Source of the DNA: Paraburkholderia ginsengisoli NBRC 100965
GTDB lineage: Bacteria; Pseudomonadota; Gammaproteobacteria; Burkholderiales; Burkholderiaceae
DNA length: 64,000 bases
Reading direction: 5' to 3'
Assembly (NCBI RefSeq): GCF_000739735.1
Contig: NZ_BBJF01000006.1
Coordinates: 248,001 to 312,000 of the forward strand
In this document: positions 52,402 through 60,535 of the stretch, piece by piece
How the letters are laid out: every line of letters starts with the position of its first letter
Numbering within the stretch: the first letter of the stretch is position 1
The notes under the pieces: model-generated
What the model was told of the DNA's origin: nothing
Databases searched by the model: none
The model's input: the letters and a program-made list of their open reading frames with translations, nothing else
Program-made: the position numbers and the translations under genes

Positions 52402-53181
52402 TTACTGCACGGCGCGCGACGCCGCGATGATTGCCTCGGCCACAGCCTTGGGCTGGCTCACCATCGCAACGTGACTCGCGTTCACGCGCGTCACTTTCGC
52501 GTCGATGGCTTTGGCCATCGTCTGCTGCAGGTTCGGGTCGATCATCCGGTCCTTGCCGGCAATCACGAAGTACGACGGTTTGTCGTGCCACGCGGCCTTC
52601 GTCACCTTCTCGTCGAGGCAACCGGACGCCCACGGCCCCTGCGTCGCCGCGATCTGCCGTTTTTCCGGCAACGGCAAGTCCTGCGCGAAATCTTCGAGCA
52701 CCGCTTTCGTCGACAGCGTCAGATAGCCGGCGGCGTCCTTGCGCAACTCGCTCGCCCAGACCGGCGGCGGCGCGCCCTTCGTCATGTCGGCGATGGACTG
52801 GCCGCTGTCGGGCGCGAAAGCCGCCACGTAGACGAGACTTTTAACCTTATCGTCGTTGCCCGCCTCGCTGACCACGACACCGCCCCACGAATGACCGACC
52901 AGAATGACAGGCCCGTCCTGCTGATCGATCACGCGTTTTGTCGCCGATACATCGTCGGCGAGCGAACTCAGTGGATTCTGCACCGCCACCACATGAAGCC
53001 CGCGTGCTTCGAGCAGCGGAATCACCTTGTCCCAACTGGAGCCGTCGGCGAACGCGCCATGCACGAGCACGACGTTCTTGCCCTTGAGATCCTGCGGCGG
53101 CGCGGCGTGCGACGCCTGCAGCGTAAACAGCCCACCAAGCAGCAATGCGGACCCGAGGCACTTCTTCAGAAACGTGATCAT
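52402..53181 (-). CDS. Exported alpha/beta hydrolase
   Basis: 259 residues with a signal peptide (FLKKCLGSALLLGGLFTLQA, cut near SHAA). The fold has VVLVHGAFADGSSWDKVI (oxyanion loop), the nucleophile elbow GHSWGG, the acid in IAGKDRMIDP and the histidine in NASHVAMV. It fits the salicylate-esterase/hydroxynitrile-lyase-like group of small periplasmic esterases. Substrate unknown. Single gene; downstream of the DUF4148 gene, 91 bp away. Confidence 0.82.
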   Translation of the reverse strand: MITFLKKCLGSALLLGGLFTLQASHAAPPQDLKGKNVVLVHGAFADGSSWDKVIPLLEARGLHVVAVQNPLSSLADDVSATKRVIDQQDGPVILVGHSWGGVVVSEAGNDDKVKSLVYVAAFAPDSGQSIADMTKGAPPPVWASELRKDAAGYLTLSTKAVLEDFAQDLPLPEKRQIAATQGPWASGCLDEKVTKAAWHDKPSYFVIAGKDRMIDPNLQQTMAKAIDAKVTRVNASHVAMVSQPKAVAEAIIAASRAVQ

Positions 53182-53272
53182 TGTTTATGTCCCGACAGGA
53201 TGGGAAAAGATAGAACGAAGATGGGACGACCGTCCGGGTGAAAACACGCGGACGGTCAGAGCGTGAAGTCGA

Positions 53273-53611
53273 TCACGAATGCGCGTAGATCGAGCCGAGA
53301 CCGATGACTTCCGACTGGGTCGCCGGTGCAGGGTGCTTTGCCGTACGCGAACCCGAGGCCACGTTGTTTTGCGCGACGCCGCCGTAGGATGTGGCGGCCG
53401 AACCGTTATCCGCCTGGACGTGCGCCAGCGCGGCCTCGATGTTGCGCGGGTACTGCGTGTTGTCGCTCGACGGGTTGTAGCCGGCCTTCTGAAGCTGAAC
53501 CAGTTCCGCGCGAACTTCCGCACGGGTCAGCGGAGCTTGCTGCGATTGCGCGAACGATGCGACGGGGATGGCAACCAACGCGGCGACGATGAGCGATCGA
53601 ACGAGTTTCAT
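53273..53611 (-). CDS. DUF4148 exported protein
   Basis: 112 residues. A signal peptide (MKLVRSLIVAALVAIPVASF, cut near AQS) is followed by the DUF4148 core LTRAEVRAELVQLQKAGYNP and SDNTQYPRNIEAALAHVQAD, then a Ser/Gly-rich tail. It is small, secreted or periplasmic, and of unknown function. Its mRNA has a leader of about 120 nt behind the 96-bp element at 53740-53835. Confidence 0.88.
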   Translation of the reverse strand: MKLVRSLIVAALVAIPVASFAQSQQAPLTRAEVRAELVQLQKAGYNPSSDNTQYPRNIEAALAHVQADNGSAATSYGGVAQNNVASGSRTAKHPAPATQSEVIGLGSIYAHS

Positions 53612-53739
53612 GAGTTTTCTCCGGATATCAAAGGCATTGCAAGGTTCAAGGGTTGGGTGGAACGCGACGCCGTTGCGGCATGCACGCCGTCCTGTTCCGC
53701 CTGATTCACGCACTGTTGGTGAATCAACCTTGCGTGTAG

Positions 53740-53835
53740 GTATCTGAACCCGCCGACGTATCTGGAATGTTTTCGCTGAGCCCGTTAATGCAAGCTTGTT
53801 TGTCTGCGTACGATGGAGATACATTGCGATACAAA
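53740..53835 (-). promoter_or_regulatory. 96-bp multi-box element, copy 1
   Basis: On the minus strand: TTTGTATCGCAATGTATC at its start, CTTGCAT at 41-47 bp in, CCAGATACGTCGGCG at 70 bp and a final AGATAC at 90 bp. It is in exact register with copies 3 and 4 over 96 bp. Confidence 0.8.
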
Positions 53836-54320
53836 AAAGCCGCTCGGGCAATCCGAGCAGCTGGTTGTGACCGATGATGCGGACGCGTCATGTCAAGCGC
53901 GATGCATTGATGATCGCGTCGGCGCATGCCCAATATCCGAAACTGGACATCGGCATGGAAATGCTGGCGCGAAGGAAGGGACCGGCGAGCATCGACGATC
54001 TGCGTGCGTATCCGCTCGCGCCGGGCCCGTTCGAATTGCTCAAACGGTTTCAGGAGCGCATGCCGATGTTCTCGACGGCCCAGGTGAACAGCGCGCGCAA
54101 GTGCAAACGCAAACGCGTCAGCGAGGCACGGCTTAATGGGCAGCAGCGCGCCAATTGTATTGGATTCCTTAGCGTCAGGTTGAATGCACGCGAGGCGCGT
54201 GCGCCTTCGAACCGTTGCCACCGCTTTCATTCGCACGTGGCGCGTATGAATAGCGATTCACGCAGCGGCTGCACCGCGGCTCTAACAGCGCCCGCTCTAT
54301 AGCCCGGCATCCTACGGCAA
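53836..54320. other. 485-bp region with only a doubtful frame
   Basis: A plus-strand frame at 53874-54302 (MMRTRHVKRDALMIASAHAQ) has no ribosome site and becomes Arg/Ser-rich, so I do not call it; its first half could be a gene remnant. No terminator or repeat was found. Confidence 0.4.
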
Positions 54321-54417
54321 TTTGTGTCGCAGTGTATCCCGACCGTCGCCGTACACAAAACATTGCAACCGCGCGCGCCTGCCGACATAAGCCAGATACG
54401 TAGGGACGCTCCAATAC
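54321..54417 (+). promoter_or_regulatory. 96-bp multi-box element, copy 2 (97 bp)
   Basis: TTTGTGTCGCAGTGTATC, then CATTGCAA, GCCGACATAAGCCAGATACG and CAATAC. It is shifted by one base after the second box, compared with the other three. It precedes the CcdA-like gene. Confidence 0.8.
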
Positions 54418-54445
54418 AGCCATCGTCGCTAACGGAGTGTCCACC

Positions 54446-55162
54446 ATGCACAGTACTTTCGAAACGCCGCTCGCGTTGCTGGCCGGGCTGCTGACCATCG
54501 CGTCGCCGTGCATTCTGCCGGTGATGCCGATTCTGCTCGGGACCTCGGTCGAGCGGCCGAGCCGCGTGCGTCCGCTGTTCATCGTCGCCGGCTTCATTCT
54601 GACTTTCGCGTCCTTCGCGATGCTGCTGGGCGCAGTGTCGAGCACGGTGCATGTCGCTCAACAGGTGCTGCGCAATACCGGCATCGCGTTGCTCGCGCTG
54701 TCGGGCCTTCTGCGGCTGTGGCCGCGTCCTTACGACTGGCTCGTTGCGCAATTGCAGGCGCCGCTGGAACGCGTCGGCGCGGCGATTTCGCCGGGCACGC
54801 AACCCGGCAGCGGCAATGCCGGCGGCTTCGTGCTCGGCATGTCTCTGGGCGCGGTCTGGACGCCGTGCGCAGGACCGGTACTGGCGTCGATCCTGGTGCT
54901 GGTGGTCAAGGCGCAGGACCTCGGATGGTCGGCGCTGCTGCTCACGCTGTACGCGATCGGCGCGGCCATTCCGATGCTCGCGATCATCTACGGCGGACAT
55001 TACGTGACGCAACGCGTGCGCGTCGTGGCGCGGCATGCCCAACTGCTGCAACAGATATTCGGCGTCCTCGTGATGCTGACCGCGCTCGCCATCTATCTGC
55101 AATACGACGTTCTTATCTATGCGCGAATCGCCACGCTTTTCCCCTTACTCAAAGGACTTTGA
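54446..55162 (+). CDS. CcdA/DsbD-like membrane electron carrier
   Basis: 238 residues, six or so membrane helices. TIASPCILPVMPILLG and AVWTPCAGPVLASIL contain the two membrane-embedded cysteines that shuttle electrons in the CcdA family. It passes reducing power from thioredoxin to periplasmic partners, most likely the thioredoxin-like protein whose gene begins at 55164, just after its stop. GGAG upstream of ATG 54446. Lies under copy 2 of the 96-bp element. Confidence 0.88.
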   Translation: MHSTFETPLALLAGLLTIASPCILPVMPILLGTSVERPSRVRPLFIVAGFILTFASFAMLLGAVSSTVHVAQQVLRNTGIALLALSGLLRLWPRPYDWLVAQLQAPLERVGAAISPGTQPGSGNAGGFVLGMSLGAVWTPCAGPVLASILVLVVKAQDLGWSALLLTLYAIGAAIPMLAIIYGGHYVTQRVRVVARHAQLLQQIFGVLVMLTALAIYLQYDVLIYARIATLFPLLKGL

Positions 55163-55163
55163 C

Positions 55164-55697
55164 ATGCTCTCCCAACTCAAGACACTCGCCATTGCCGCCA
55201 CTTTCGCCGCCACGGCCGCCACCGGCACCGCCGCTCTCGCCGCGCCGTTGCAGACCGGGCCGACCGCGCCGGAATTCACCGGCATCAGCCAGTGGCTCAA
55301 TAGCGATCCGCTCACGCTTCAGCAATTGCGCGGCAAGGTAGTGCTGGTCGATTTCTGGACCTACACGTGTATCAACTGCATCAACACGCTGCCGTACGTG
55401 AAGAGCTGGAACCAGAAGTACAAGGATCAGGGACTGACGGTAGTGGGCGTACACACGCCCGAATATCCGTTCGAGCGCAACACCGACAACGTGAAGACCG
55501 CAATCAAACGCTTTGGCATTACTTACCCCGTCGCGCAGGACAACCAGTACTCGACGTGGAGCGCGTACAACAATCAGTACTGGCCCGCGTTCTATCTGCT
55601 CAACAAGAAGGGGCAGGTCGTCTACACGCATTTCGGCGAAGGCGATTACGCACAGACCGAAGCGGCGATCAAGGCGCTGCTCGCGCAGAAGGATTGA
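55164..55697 (+). CDS. Periplasmic thioredoxin-like protein (TlpA/DipZ type)
   Basis: 177 residues with a signal peptide (ending near AALAAPL). The thioredoxin fold has VVLVDFWTYTCINCINTLPY, where CINC is the active site, as in the C-terminal half of DipZ, and a cis-proline region WPAFYLLNKKG. It follows the CcdA-like gene by one base, so the pair is a periplasmic reduction module. Its likely task is repair of oxidised thiols or peroxide reduction. Confidence 0.87.
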   Translation: MLSQLKTLAIAATFAATAATGTAALAAPLQTGPTAPEFTGISQWLNSDPLTLQQLRGKVVLVDFWTYTCINCINTLPYVKSWNQKYKDQGLTVVGVHTPEYPFERNTDNVKTAIKRFGITYPVAQDNQYSTWSAYNNQYWPAFYLLNKKGQVVYTHFGEGDYAQTEAAIKALLAQKD

Positions 55698-55838
55698 CGC
55701 CGTCGTCTCGGTGGCATGCCGGAAGGGCCGTGGCGATGCGCGACATTGCCACGGCCTTGCCGCTGTACGGCTGCCTTTACGTCTTGTGCGCCAACGCATT
55801 CGCACGGCAACCGTCGATTGACAAACACTCGCCCCCGT

Positions 55839-55934
55839 TTTGTATCGCAATGTATATGTCGATCGAGCTGATACACAGCATTGCAATAGTCCCCTCTGCC
55901 GACACAACCCAGATACCTCCGCCGGTTTTAATAC
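55839..55934 (+). promoter_or_regulatory. 96-bp multi-box element, copy 3
   Basis: TTTGTATCGCAATGTATA, CATTGCAATA, TGCCGACACAACCCAGATAC and TTAATAC, at the same offsets as in copies 1 and 4. It drives the small exported-protein operon starting at 56046. Confidence 0.82.
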
Positions 55935-56045
55935 ATCAACGACGGACGCTGATGAAAACCCACCGCAGATCTCAACCCGAATGCGGCGCGCTTCCCAGAT
56001 AAACCGACGGATTCTCTTCACTCCATCCAGTTTCAGGAGAACGAC

Positions 56046-56282
56046 ATGAAAGTATCGATGATCGCTTTGGCCTTCGCCGCATTCGCTACGACGGCTTCCG
56101 CTTATGCCGTCACTTCGGTTGACGCCAATACCGCCCCGTACGACGCCCAGCAAACGCACCAGTGGACACCCGAGCACGGCAACACGACGGCTAAAACCCG
56201 TCGGGATGTTCGTCAGGAACTCGTGCGCGCGCAGAAGGATGGACAGCTCGCGGCGCTCAACAAGCTCTACCAGGGTAGCTGA
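56046..56282 (+). CDS. Short DUF4148-type exported protein
   Basis: 78 residues. A signal peptide (MKVSMIALAFAAFATTASAY) precedes a short mature part whose end, KTRRDVRQELVRAQKDGQLA, is a DUF4148-like helix. AGGAG is close to the ATG. First gene of a run of three (56046, 56334, 56647) beneath copy 3 of the 96-bp element. Confidence 0.75.
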   Translation: MKVSMIALAFAAFATTASAYAVTSVDANTAPYDAQQTHQWTPEHGNTTAKTRRDVRQELVRAQKDGQLAALNKLYQGS

Positions 56283-56333
56283 TTCGATTCGCAAACAGCC
56301 GTCTCTCTCCACTTATTCTTTTGAGGCTCCATC

Positions 56334-56621
56334 ATGATCAAGCATCTCGTTGTCGCCGCACTCCTCTCCGCGAGCGCCGCGATCGTATCGCCCGCTTTTG
56401 CCGCTAGCGGCTACGGTCCCGCGCCGCACTATGACCCGCTCGCGGGCGCACCGGCTTCGCAACGCGGCCAGAGCGCCCTGACGGTTCGCTCCGAACAGGC
56501 GCAGGCAATCGCCAATGCCGACACATCGGCGCAGTCGTATGGCGGCGCGCGCGATACGTCTTCCCAGTCGGGCGCTCGCGTCGCTTCGTACGCGCCGCTC
56601 TCGACCTACTCGCATCACTAA
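56334..56621 (+). CDS. Small exported protein of unknown function
   Basis: 95 residues. Signal peptide MIKHLVVAALLSASAAIVSP, cut near AFAAS; the mature part is rich in Ala, Ser, Gly, Gln and Tyr with no cysteine (YGGARDTSSQSGARVASYAP). Its tail resembles the tails of DUF4148 proteins. It lies 51 bp after the preceding gene and 25 bp before the Ohr gene, so the three are probably cotranscribed. Confidence 0.65.
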   Translation: MIKHLVVAALLSASAAIVSPAFAASGYGPAPHYDPLAGAPASQRGQSALTVRSEQAQAIANADTSAQSYGGARDTSSQSGARVASYAPLSTYSHH

Positions 56622-56646
56622 ATCAACCACGTAAAGGATATCGATC

Positions 56647-57063
56647 ATGACTCGAATCGAAAAAGTGCTGTACACCGGCAAGACCCACACCACCGGCGGC
56701 CGCGACGGCGCCTCGCGCAGTTCCGACGCGCGCCTGGACGTCAAGCTGTCCCCGCCGGGCAGCGCGGCGGCCGGGACGAATCCGGAACAGATGCTGGCCG
56801 CCGGTTGGTCCGCATGCTTCATCGGCGCCATGGGACTCGCGGCGAAGCAATTGAAGGTCGCGCTCCCCGCTGATACCGCCGTCGACGCAGAGGTCGATCT
56901 CGGCATGACCGGCGATGCGTATTTCCTGCAGGCGCGTTTGAACGTCAGCCTGCCGGGCGTAGACCGGGAAGTCGCGCAACGCCTGGCGGACATGGCGCAT
57001 CAAACGTGTCCGTACTCGAAGGCGACGCGCGGCAATATCGATGTCGTGATTACGGTCGTCTGA
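56647..57063 (+). CDS. Organic hydroperoxide reductase (Ohr/OsmC family)
   Basis: 138 residues. The two redox cysteines are in SACFIGAM and HQTCPYSKA, with the family glutamine/arginine context NPEQMLAAGWSACF and GGRDGASRSSD. It reduces fatty-acid and other organic peroxides using lipoylated partners. No OhrR gene is adjacent; control seems to come from the 96-bp element of the operon instead. Confidence 0.9.
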   Translation: MTRIEKVLYTGKTHTTGGRDGASRSSDARLDVKLSPPGSAAAGTNPEQMLAAGWSACFIGAMGLAAKQLKVALPADTAVDAEVDLGMTGDAYFLQARLNVSLPGVDREVAQRLADMAHQTCPYSKATRGNIDVVITVV

Positions 57064-57088
57064 ATTCCGACGCATAGCAAAGCATTGT

Positions 57089-57143
57089 GCTATTGCCCGA
57101 CGCATGACTGAAGGGTTATGTGCTCGGGCAATAGCGTTTTTTT
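57089..57143 (+). terminator. Rho-independent terminator of the ohr operon
   Basis: A 12-bp perfect stem (GCTATTGCCCGA with 57124-57135) around a 23-nt loop is followed by GTTTTTTT. Confidence 0.85.
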
Positions 57144-57333
57144 GCGCCGCATGTTCCGCGACGAAAAGAAGAAGATGTGAAACGCGTGCATCGCGTCGCC
57201 GGAAGCGTGGCGGCTTCGCTATCCACGCGCCACCATCACAGTGACATTCGCCTCGGCTTAGGCCACACTTCCTGCTCTCACCGTTTCAGGAGAACACGCC
57301 GATGGACGCCGCAAAGCGGGGACGGACACGACC

Positions 57334-57783
57334 TTGCGCATCGATCCCGACTTTTTCAAACTGCTGTCGACCAGCTACTCGCGCCTGCTCGGCAAACCGC
57401 TTGTACCCGAACACGTGCGCAATGAAGACGCGCCGCGCTGGCTTTACGAACAGGCGCCATTCGGTCTGCTCGCGCACGACACGAACGCAGAGCCGGTCTT
57501 CGTGTACGGCAACCTGACCGCGCCGAAGCTGTTCGAATACGATTGGGATGAACTGACCGCGCTGCCTTCCCGACTGTCGGCAGAAGCGCCCGATCGCGAT
57601 GAGCGTCAAGCCTTCCTCGATCGGGTGGAGCGCGATGGTTTTGTCGCCGCGTATCGCGGCATGCGTGTGACGAAGTCGGGCAAGCGCTTCTGGATCGATA
57701 ACGTGGTGGTCTGGCAATTGCACGACGAGGCCGGCGCTTATCATGGCCAGGCGGCACTCATTCCGACGACGTCGAGTGTGTGA
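57334..57783 (+). CDS. MEKHLA-domain protein, probable 5' frameshift
   Basis: 149 residues are open from a TTG at 57334 (LRIDPDFFKLLSTSYSRLLG, FGLLAHDTNAEPVFVYGN), which is a PAS-related MEKHLA domain. The only good ribosome site (CAGGAGA) belongs to an ATG at 57302 in another frame (MDAAK...). One extra base in the AAA run near 57314 would join them into MDAAKAGTDTTLRIDPDF. Either a sequencing slip, a real one-base deletion, or a TTG start explains this. Role unknown; perhaps a small sensor. Confidence 0.65.
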   Translation: MRIDPDFFKLLSTSYSRLLGKPLVPEHVRNEDAPRWLYEQAPFGLLAHDTNAEPVFVYGNLTAPKLFEYDWDELTALPSRLSAEAPDRDERQAFLDRVERDGFVAAYRGMRVTKSGKRFWIDNVVVWQLHDEAGAYHGQAALIPTTSSV

Positions 57784-57863
57784 AGTTGCGGCGCGCGTCA
57801 CGCAAAACAGCGTCGCGATAATCGGCACGTTCGATCATCGCGACGCTGCAATCCGCGGAAAAG

Positions 57864-58373
57864 TTATGGCACGAAGCGGGTAAACACGTAATCGCGGTTC
57901 TTCACATTGGCTTCGTGACATGCGAAGCACGTTTGATGCTGCGCCAGATCGGCAGGCTGTCCGTTGACGAAGCGGCCAAAACCCCAGCCGCCCGTCGACG
58001 CATAACGGCGAGAGTCTTTCACCATCACCTGCACTGTCGTCGGCTGCCCGGGGAAGGTGGCCGTTCCGGATTCGGAGGTCTGCATCCGCTTGTAGGCGAG
58101 CTTGACCAGAACAGCTCCGTCCGGCAACGGAAACGTCGAGTTCTCCAGCGCCTTCACGGCCGCGGGATTGCCCAGCACGAGGCGGAGTTCGTCGAGCGGC
58201 GCTCCCTCTTCAGCAGGCGCGATCGCTTCCCACTTCCGGTATCCCTCGGGAATCGTCACGCCATAAATCGGCGAGCGCGCCACCTGGGTGCCTTGCGCGA
58301 TGGCCGGGCCGGGCAACGCAAAAAGCAGGAATGCCGTTTGAGCTAACGCACAGGTTGTCCAGATCGTTCGCAT
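57864..58373 (-). CDS. Cytochrome P460 family protein
   Basis: 169 residues with a signal peptide (cut near AIAQG). A single heme site CFACH lies near the C-terminus, with the P460-type core GVTIPEGYRKWEAIAPAEEG and KDSRRYASTGGWGFGRF. Periplasmic heme protein; family members oxidise hydroxylamine or bind NO. The same domain is found in proteins of other function, so substrate is unknown. It lies 59 bp downstream of the hydrolase gene. Confidence 0.82.
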   Translation of the reverse strand: MRTIWTTCALAQTAFLLFALPGPAIAQGTQVARSPIYGVTIPEGYRKWEAIAPAEEGAPLDELRLVLGNPAAVKALENSTFPLPDGAVLVKLAYKRMQTSESGTATFPGQPTTVQVMVKDSRRYASTGGWGFGRFVNGQPADLAQHQTCFACHEANVKNRDYVFTRFVP

Positions 58374-58432
58374 CCAGATGTCCTCGACTCAGTGGAATAG
58401 GTGAGGCCTTCTCATTGCATCAAGACGACGGC

Positions 58433-59476
58433 CTAGAGATGCACGACATCGATGATCGCGTCGGCGAATGCCTTCGGCGCCTCTTGCGGCAGGTTGTGCC
58501 CGATGCCGCCCGTCAGGTTCCGGTGCTGATACCTGCCCGTGAACTTCTTCGCGTACGCGGCCGGATCGGGATGCGCCGCGCCGTTCGCGTCGCCTTCGAG
58601 CGTGATGGTCGGCACGGAAATAGTCGGCGCCATCGCGAGGCGCTTTTCCAGTTGGTCGTATTGCGGCTCGCCCTGCACCAGTCCCAGACGCCAGCGGTAG
58701 TTGTGGATCACCACCGCCACATGGTCCGGATTATTGAACGATTGCGCCGAGCGTTCGAACGTCGCGTCGTCGAAATCCCATTTCGGCGAGGCCGTGTGCC
58801 AGATCAGCTTGTTGAAGTCGTGACGGTTCGCGTCGTAACCCGCCTGGCCGCGCTCGGTGGCGAAGTAGAACTGATACCACCACGTCAGCTCGGCCTTTGG
58901 CGGCAGCGGCGCGCGGTTCGCTTCCTGACTGCCGATCAGATAGCCGCTCACCGACACCATCGCCTTGCAGCGCTCCGGCCACAGCGCGGCGATGATGTTC
59001 ACGGTGCGCGCGCCCCAGTCGAAGCCGCCGAGCACCGCCTTGTCGATCTTCAGCGCATCCATCAGCGCGATGATGTCGACCGCCACCACCGCCTGCTGAC
59101 CGTTGCGCGGCGTGTCCGTGGAGAGAAAGCGCGTCGAGCCATAACCGCGCAGATATGGCACGATCACGCGATAACCCGCGGCCGTGAGCAGCGGCGTGAC
59201 TTCGGCGAACGCGTGAATGTCGTATGGCCAGCCGTGCAGCAGAATCACCACCGGCCCGTGCTTCGGGCCCGCTTCCGCGTAGCCGATGTTCAGCGTGCCC
59301 GCGTTGATCTGCCGAAGGTTATCGAACGACGCCACACGCGTGGCCGCCTTTGCGCCGCCGGTCGTTTCGTTGGACTGCGCGTGCGCGAGTCCGCTCAATC
59401 CCAACTCCAGCAAACTGATACCGGCAACGGTTGTACCAAGCAAACGGCGACGGCGAGTATTGATCTGTTCCGACAT
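58433..59476 (-). CDS. Tat-exported alpha/beta hydrolase (epoxide hydrolase/dehalogenase-like)
   Basis: 347 residues. Leader TRRRRLLGTTVAGISLLELG suggests Tat export. HGWPYDIHAFAEV (oxyanion region), an Asp nucleophile in GGFDWGARTVN and a final histidine in GGIGHNLPQE place it with epoxide hydrolases and haloalkane dehalogenases rather than serine esterases. YLRGYGSTRF is the usual strand before the nucleophile. Single gene or paired with the P460 gene downstream. Confidence 0.85.
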   Translation of the reverse strand: MSEQINTRRRRLLGTTVAGISLLELGLSGLAHAQSNETTGGAKAATRVASFDNLRQINAGTLNIGYAEAGPKHGPVVILLHGWPYDIHAFAEVTPLLTAAGYRVIVPYLRGYGSTRFLSTDTPRNGQQAVVAVDIIALMDALKIDKAVLGGFDWGARTVNIIAALWPERCKAMVSVSGYLIGSQEANRAPLPPKAELTWWYQFYFATERGQAGYDANRHDFNKLIWHTASPKWDFDDATFERSAQSFNNPDHVAVVIHNYRWRLGLVQGEPQYDQLEKRLAMAPTISVPTITLEGDANGAAHPDPAAYAKKFTGRYQHRNLTGGIGHNLPQEAPKAFADAIIDVVHL

Positions 59477-59636
59477 GGTGGTTGTTCTCCGTATTCTTGA
59501 TCACGCGATGACTGGGTTCTCACGAAAGAGAAGCTGGCTTGAATAATGAAAGCCCGCATTGCGCATTGCGGCCGTGGCCGCAATGTAGTTCGATACGGCA
59601 GAGCGCGGGCAAATCCGCGCCCTGCCGGCTGATCAC

Positions 59637-59951
59637 TTATGGTTTGGCGTAAACCGGACCGAGGCCGATAACCTCCGTTTGCACAGCACGCGATCCGGCT
59701 GCCGAAGTACCGGCGGTCGAAGCGCCGTACGACGACACCGACAGGCTCGTCTGCGCATTCAGGCGCGCTTGGGCCACTTCGATGTTCTTCGGATATTGCG
59801 TTGAATCGCTGGCGGGGTTGTAGCCGACGCTTTGCAGTTCGACCAATTGCGCGCGGACTTCGGCGCGCGTCAGCGGCTGATTCGACTGAGCGAACGACAA
59901 TGCCGGGACGGCGACGACAGCGGCGACGACGAGCGATTGAATGAGTTTCAT
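59637..59951 (-). CDS. DUF4148 exported protein
   Basis: 104 residues. MKLIQSLVVAAVVAVPALSF is the signal peptide; LTRAEVRAQLVELQSVGYNP and SDSTQYPKNIEVAQARLNAQ follow, very like the gene at 53273 (also in the ends EVIGLGSIY/EVIGLGPVY). I take the ATG at 59951; a GTG lies three codons earlier. Its promoter region is copy 4 of the 96-bp element. Confidence 0.88.
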   Translation of the reverse strand: MKLIQSLVVAAVVAVPALSFAQSNQPLTRAEVRAQLVELQSVGYNPASDSTQYPKNIEVAQARLNAQTSLSVSSYGASTAGTSAAGSRAVQTEVIGLGPVYAKP

Positions 59952-60039
59952 GATGTTCACCTGAAAGAGAATTTGATTGCCGCAAACATCTCGAGCATCT
60001 GTTTGCGTTCCGTTGCTTGCCAGCTCATCTGGCTTGGAA

Positions 60040-60135
60040 GTATTAGACCGCGCCGACGTATCAGGTGTGTGTCGGCAAAGACCGGCTATGCAACGTTATG
60101 TACCAGCCGGTCGCGCAGATACATTGCGATACAAA
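60040..60135 (-). promoter_or_regulatory. 96-bp multi-box element, copy 4
   Basis: On the minus strand TTTGTATCGCAATGTATC, CGTTGCATA, TGCCGACACACACCTGATAC and CTAATAC occur at offsets identical to copies 1 and 3. It ends about 90 bp upstream of the DUF4148 start. Confidence 0.82.
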
Positions 60136-60219
60136 AGTGCCCGCGCCGCCGGTGGCACGGGGTTTCTCCGCGCTTGAGCCGCGCGTACAGTCGAATAAAT
60201 GGTGTGCCAGGTGTCATGA

Positions 60220-60474
60220 GTGACTCACCAGGCAGCGCCGTCATTCGGCTTGCCGGAACATCACTGTATAATAGTCTTCACAGACTTCTGTTCTGCCGCC
60301 TTTTTCGCCGATCCTTATCCGCTCTATGAGAAGGTGCGTCAGGCCGGCGCGCTGCTTCCCGTCGGCCCCAACGTGCGCGTCGCCGGCTGCTTCGGGATCA
60401 TCGACGCGTTGCTGCGCGACCGGCGCATGGGCAAGACATATTTGCAATCGCTGAAAAATAGCGACTGTCTCTAA
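60220..60474 (+). pseudogene. Cytochrome P450 N-terminal remnant
   Basis: Only about 60 residues are P450-like: AAFFADPYPLYEKVRQAGAL, then PNVRVAGCFGIIDALLRDRR and MGKTYLQSL, followed by a stop. This is the first helix-sheet part of a bacterial P450, which normally has about 400 residues with a heme Cys near the end; nothing of that follows. The upstream portion is not P450-like. Reading: a decayed gene. Confidence 0.6.
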
Positions 60475-60535
60475 TCAGTAGTCCTTGTGCCGGTCGTGTC
60501 GCGGTGAGCGATGCCTTGCATGTCGGGCAAGGAGC

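Noticed and set aside
53874-54302. Plus-strand frame beginning MMRTRHVKRDALMIASAHAQ
   Set aside because: No ribosome site, lies between two regulatory elements, and turns Arg/Ser-rich; may contain a remnant but cannot be supported.
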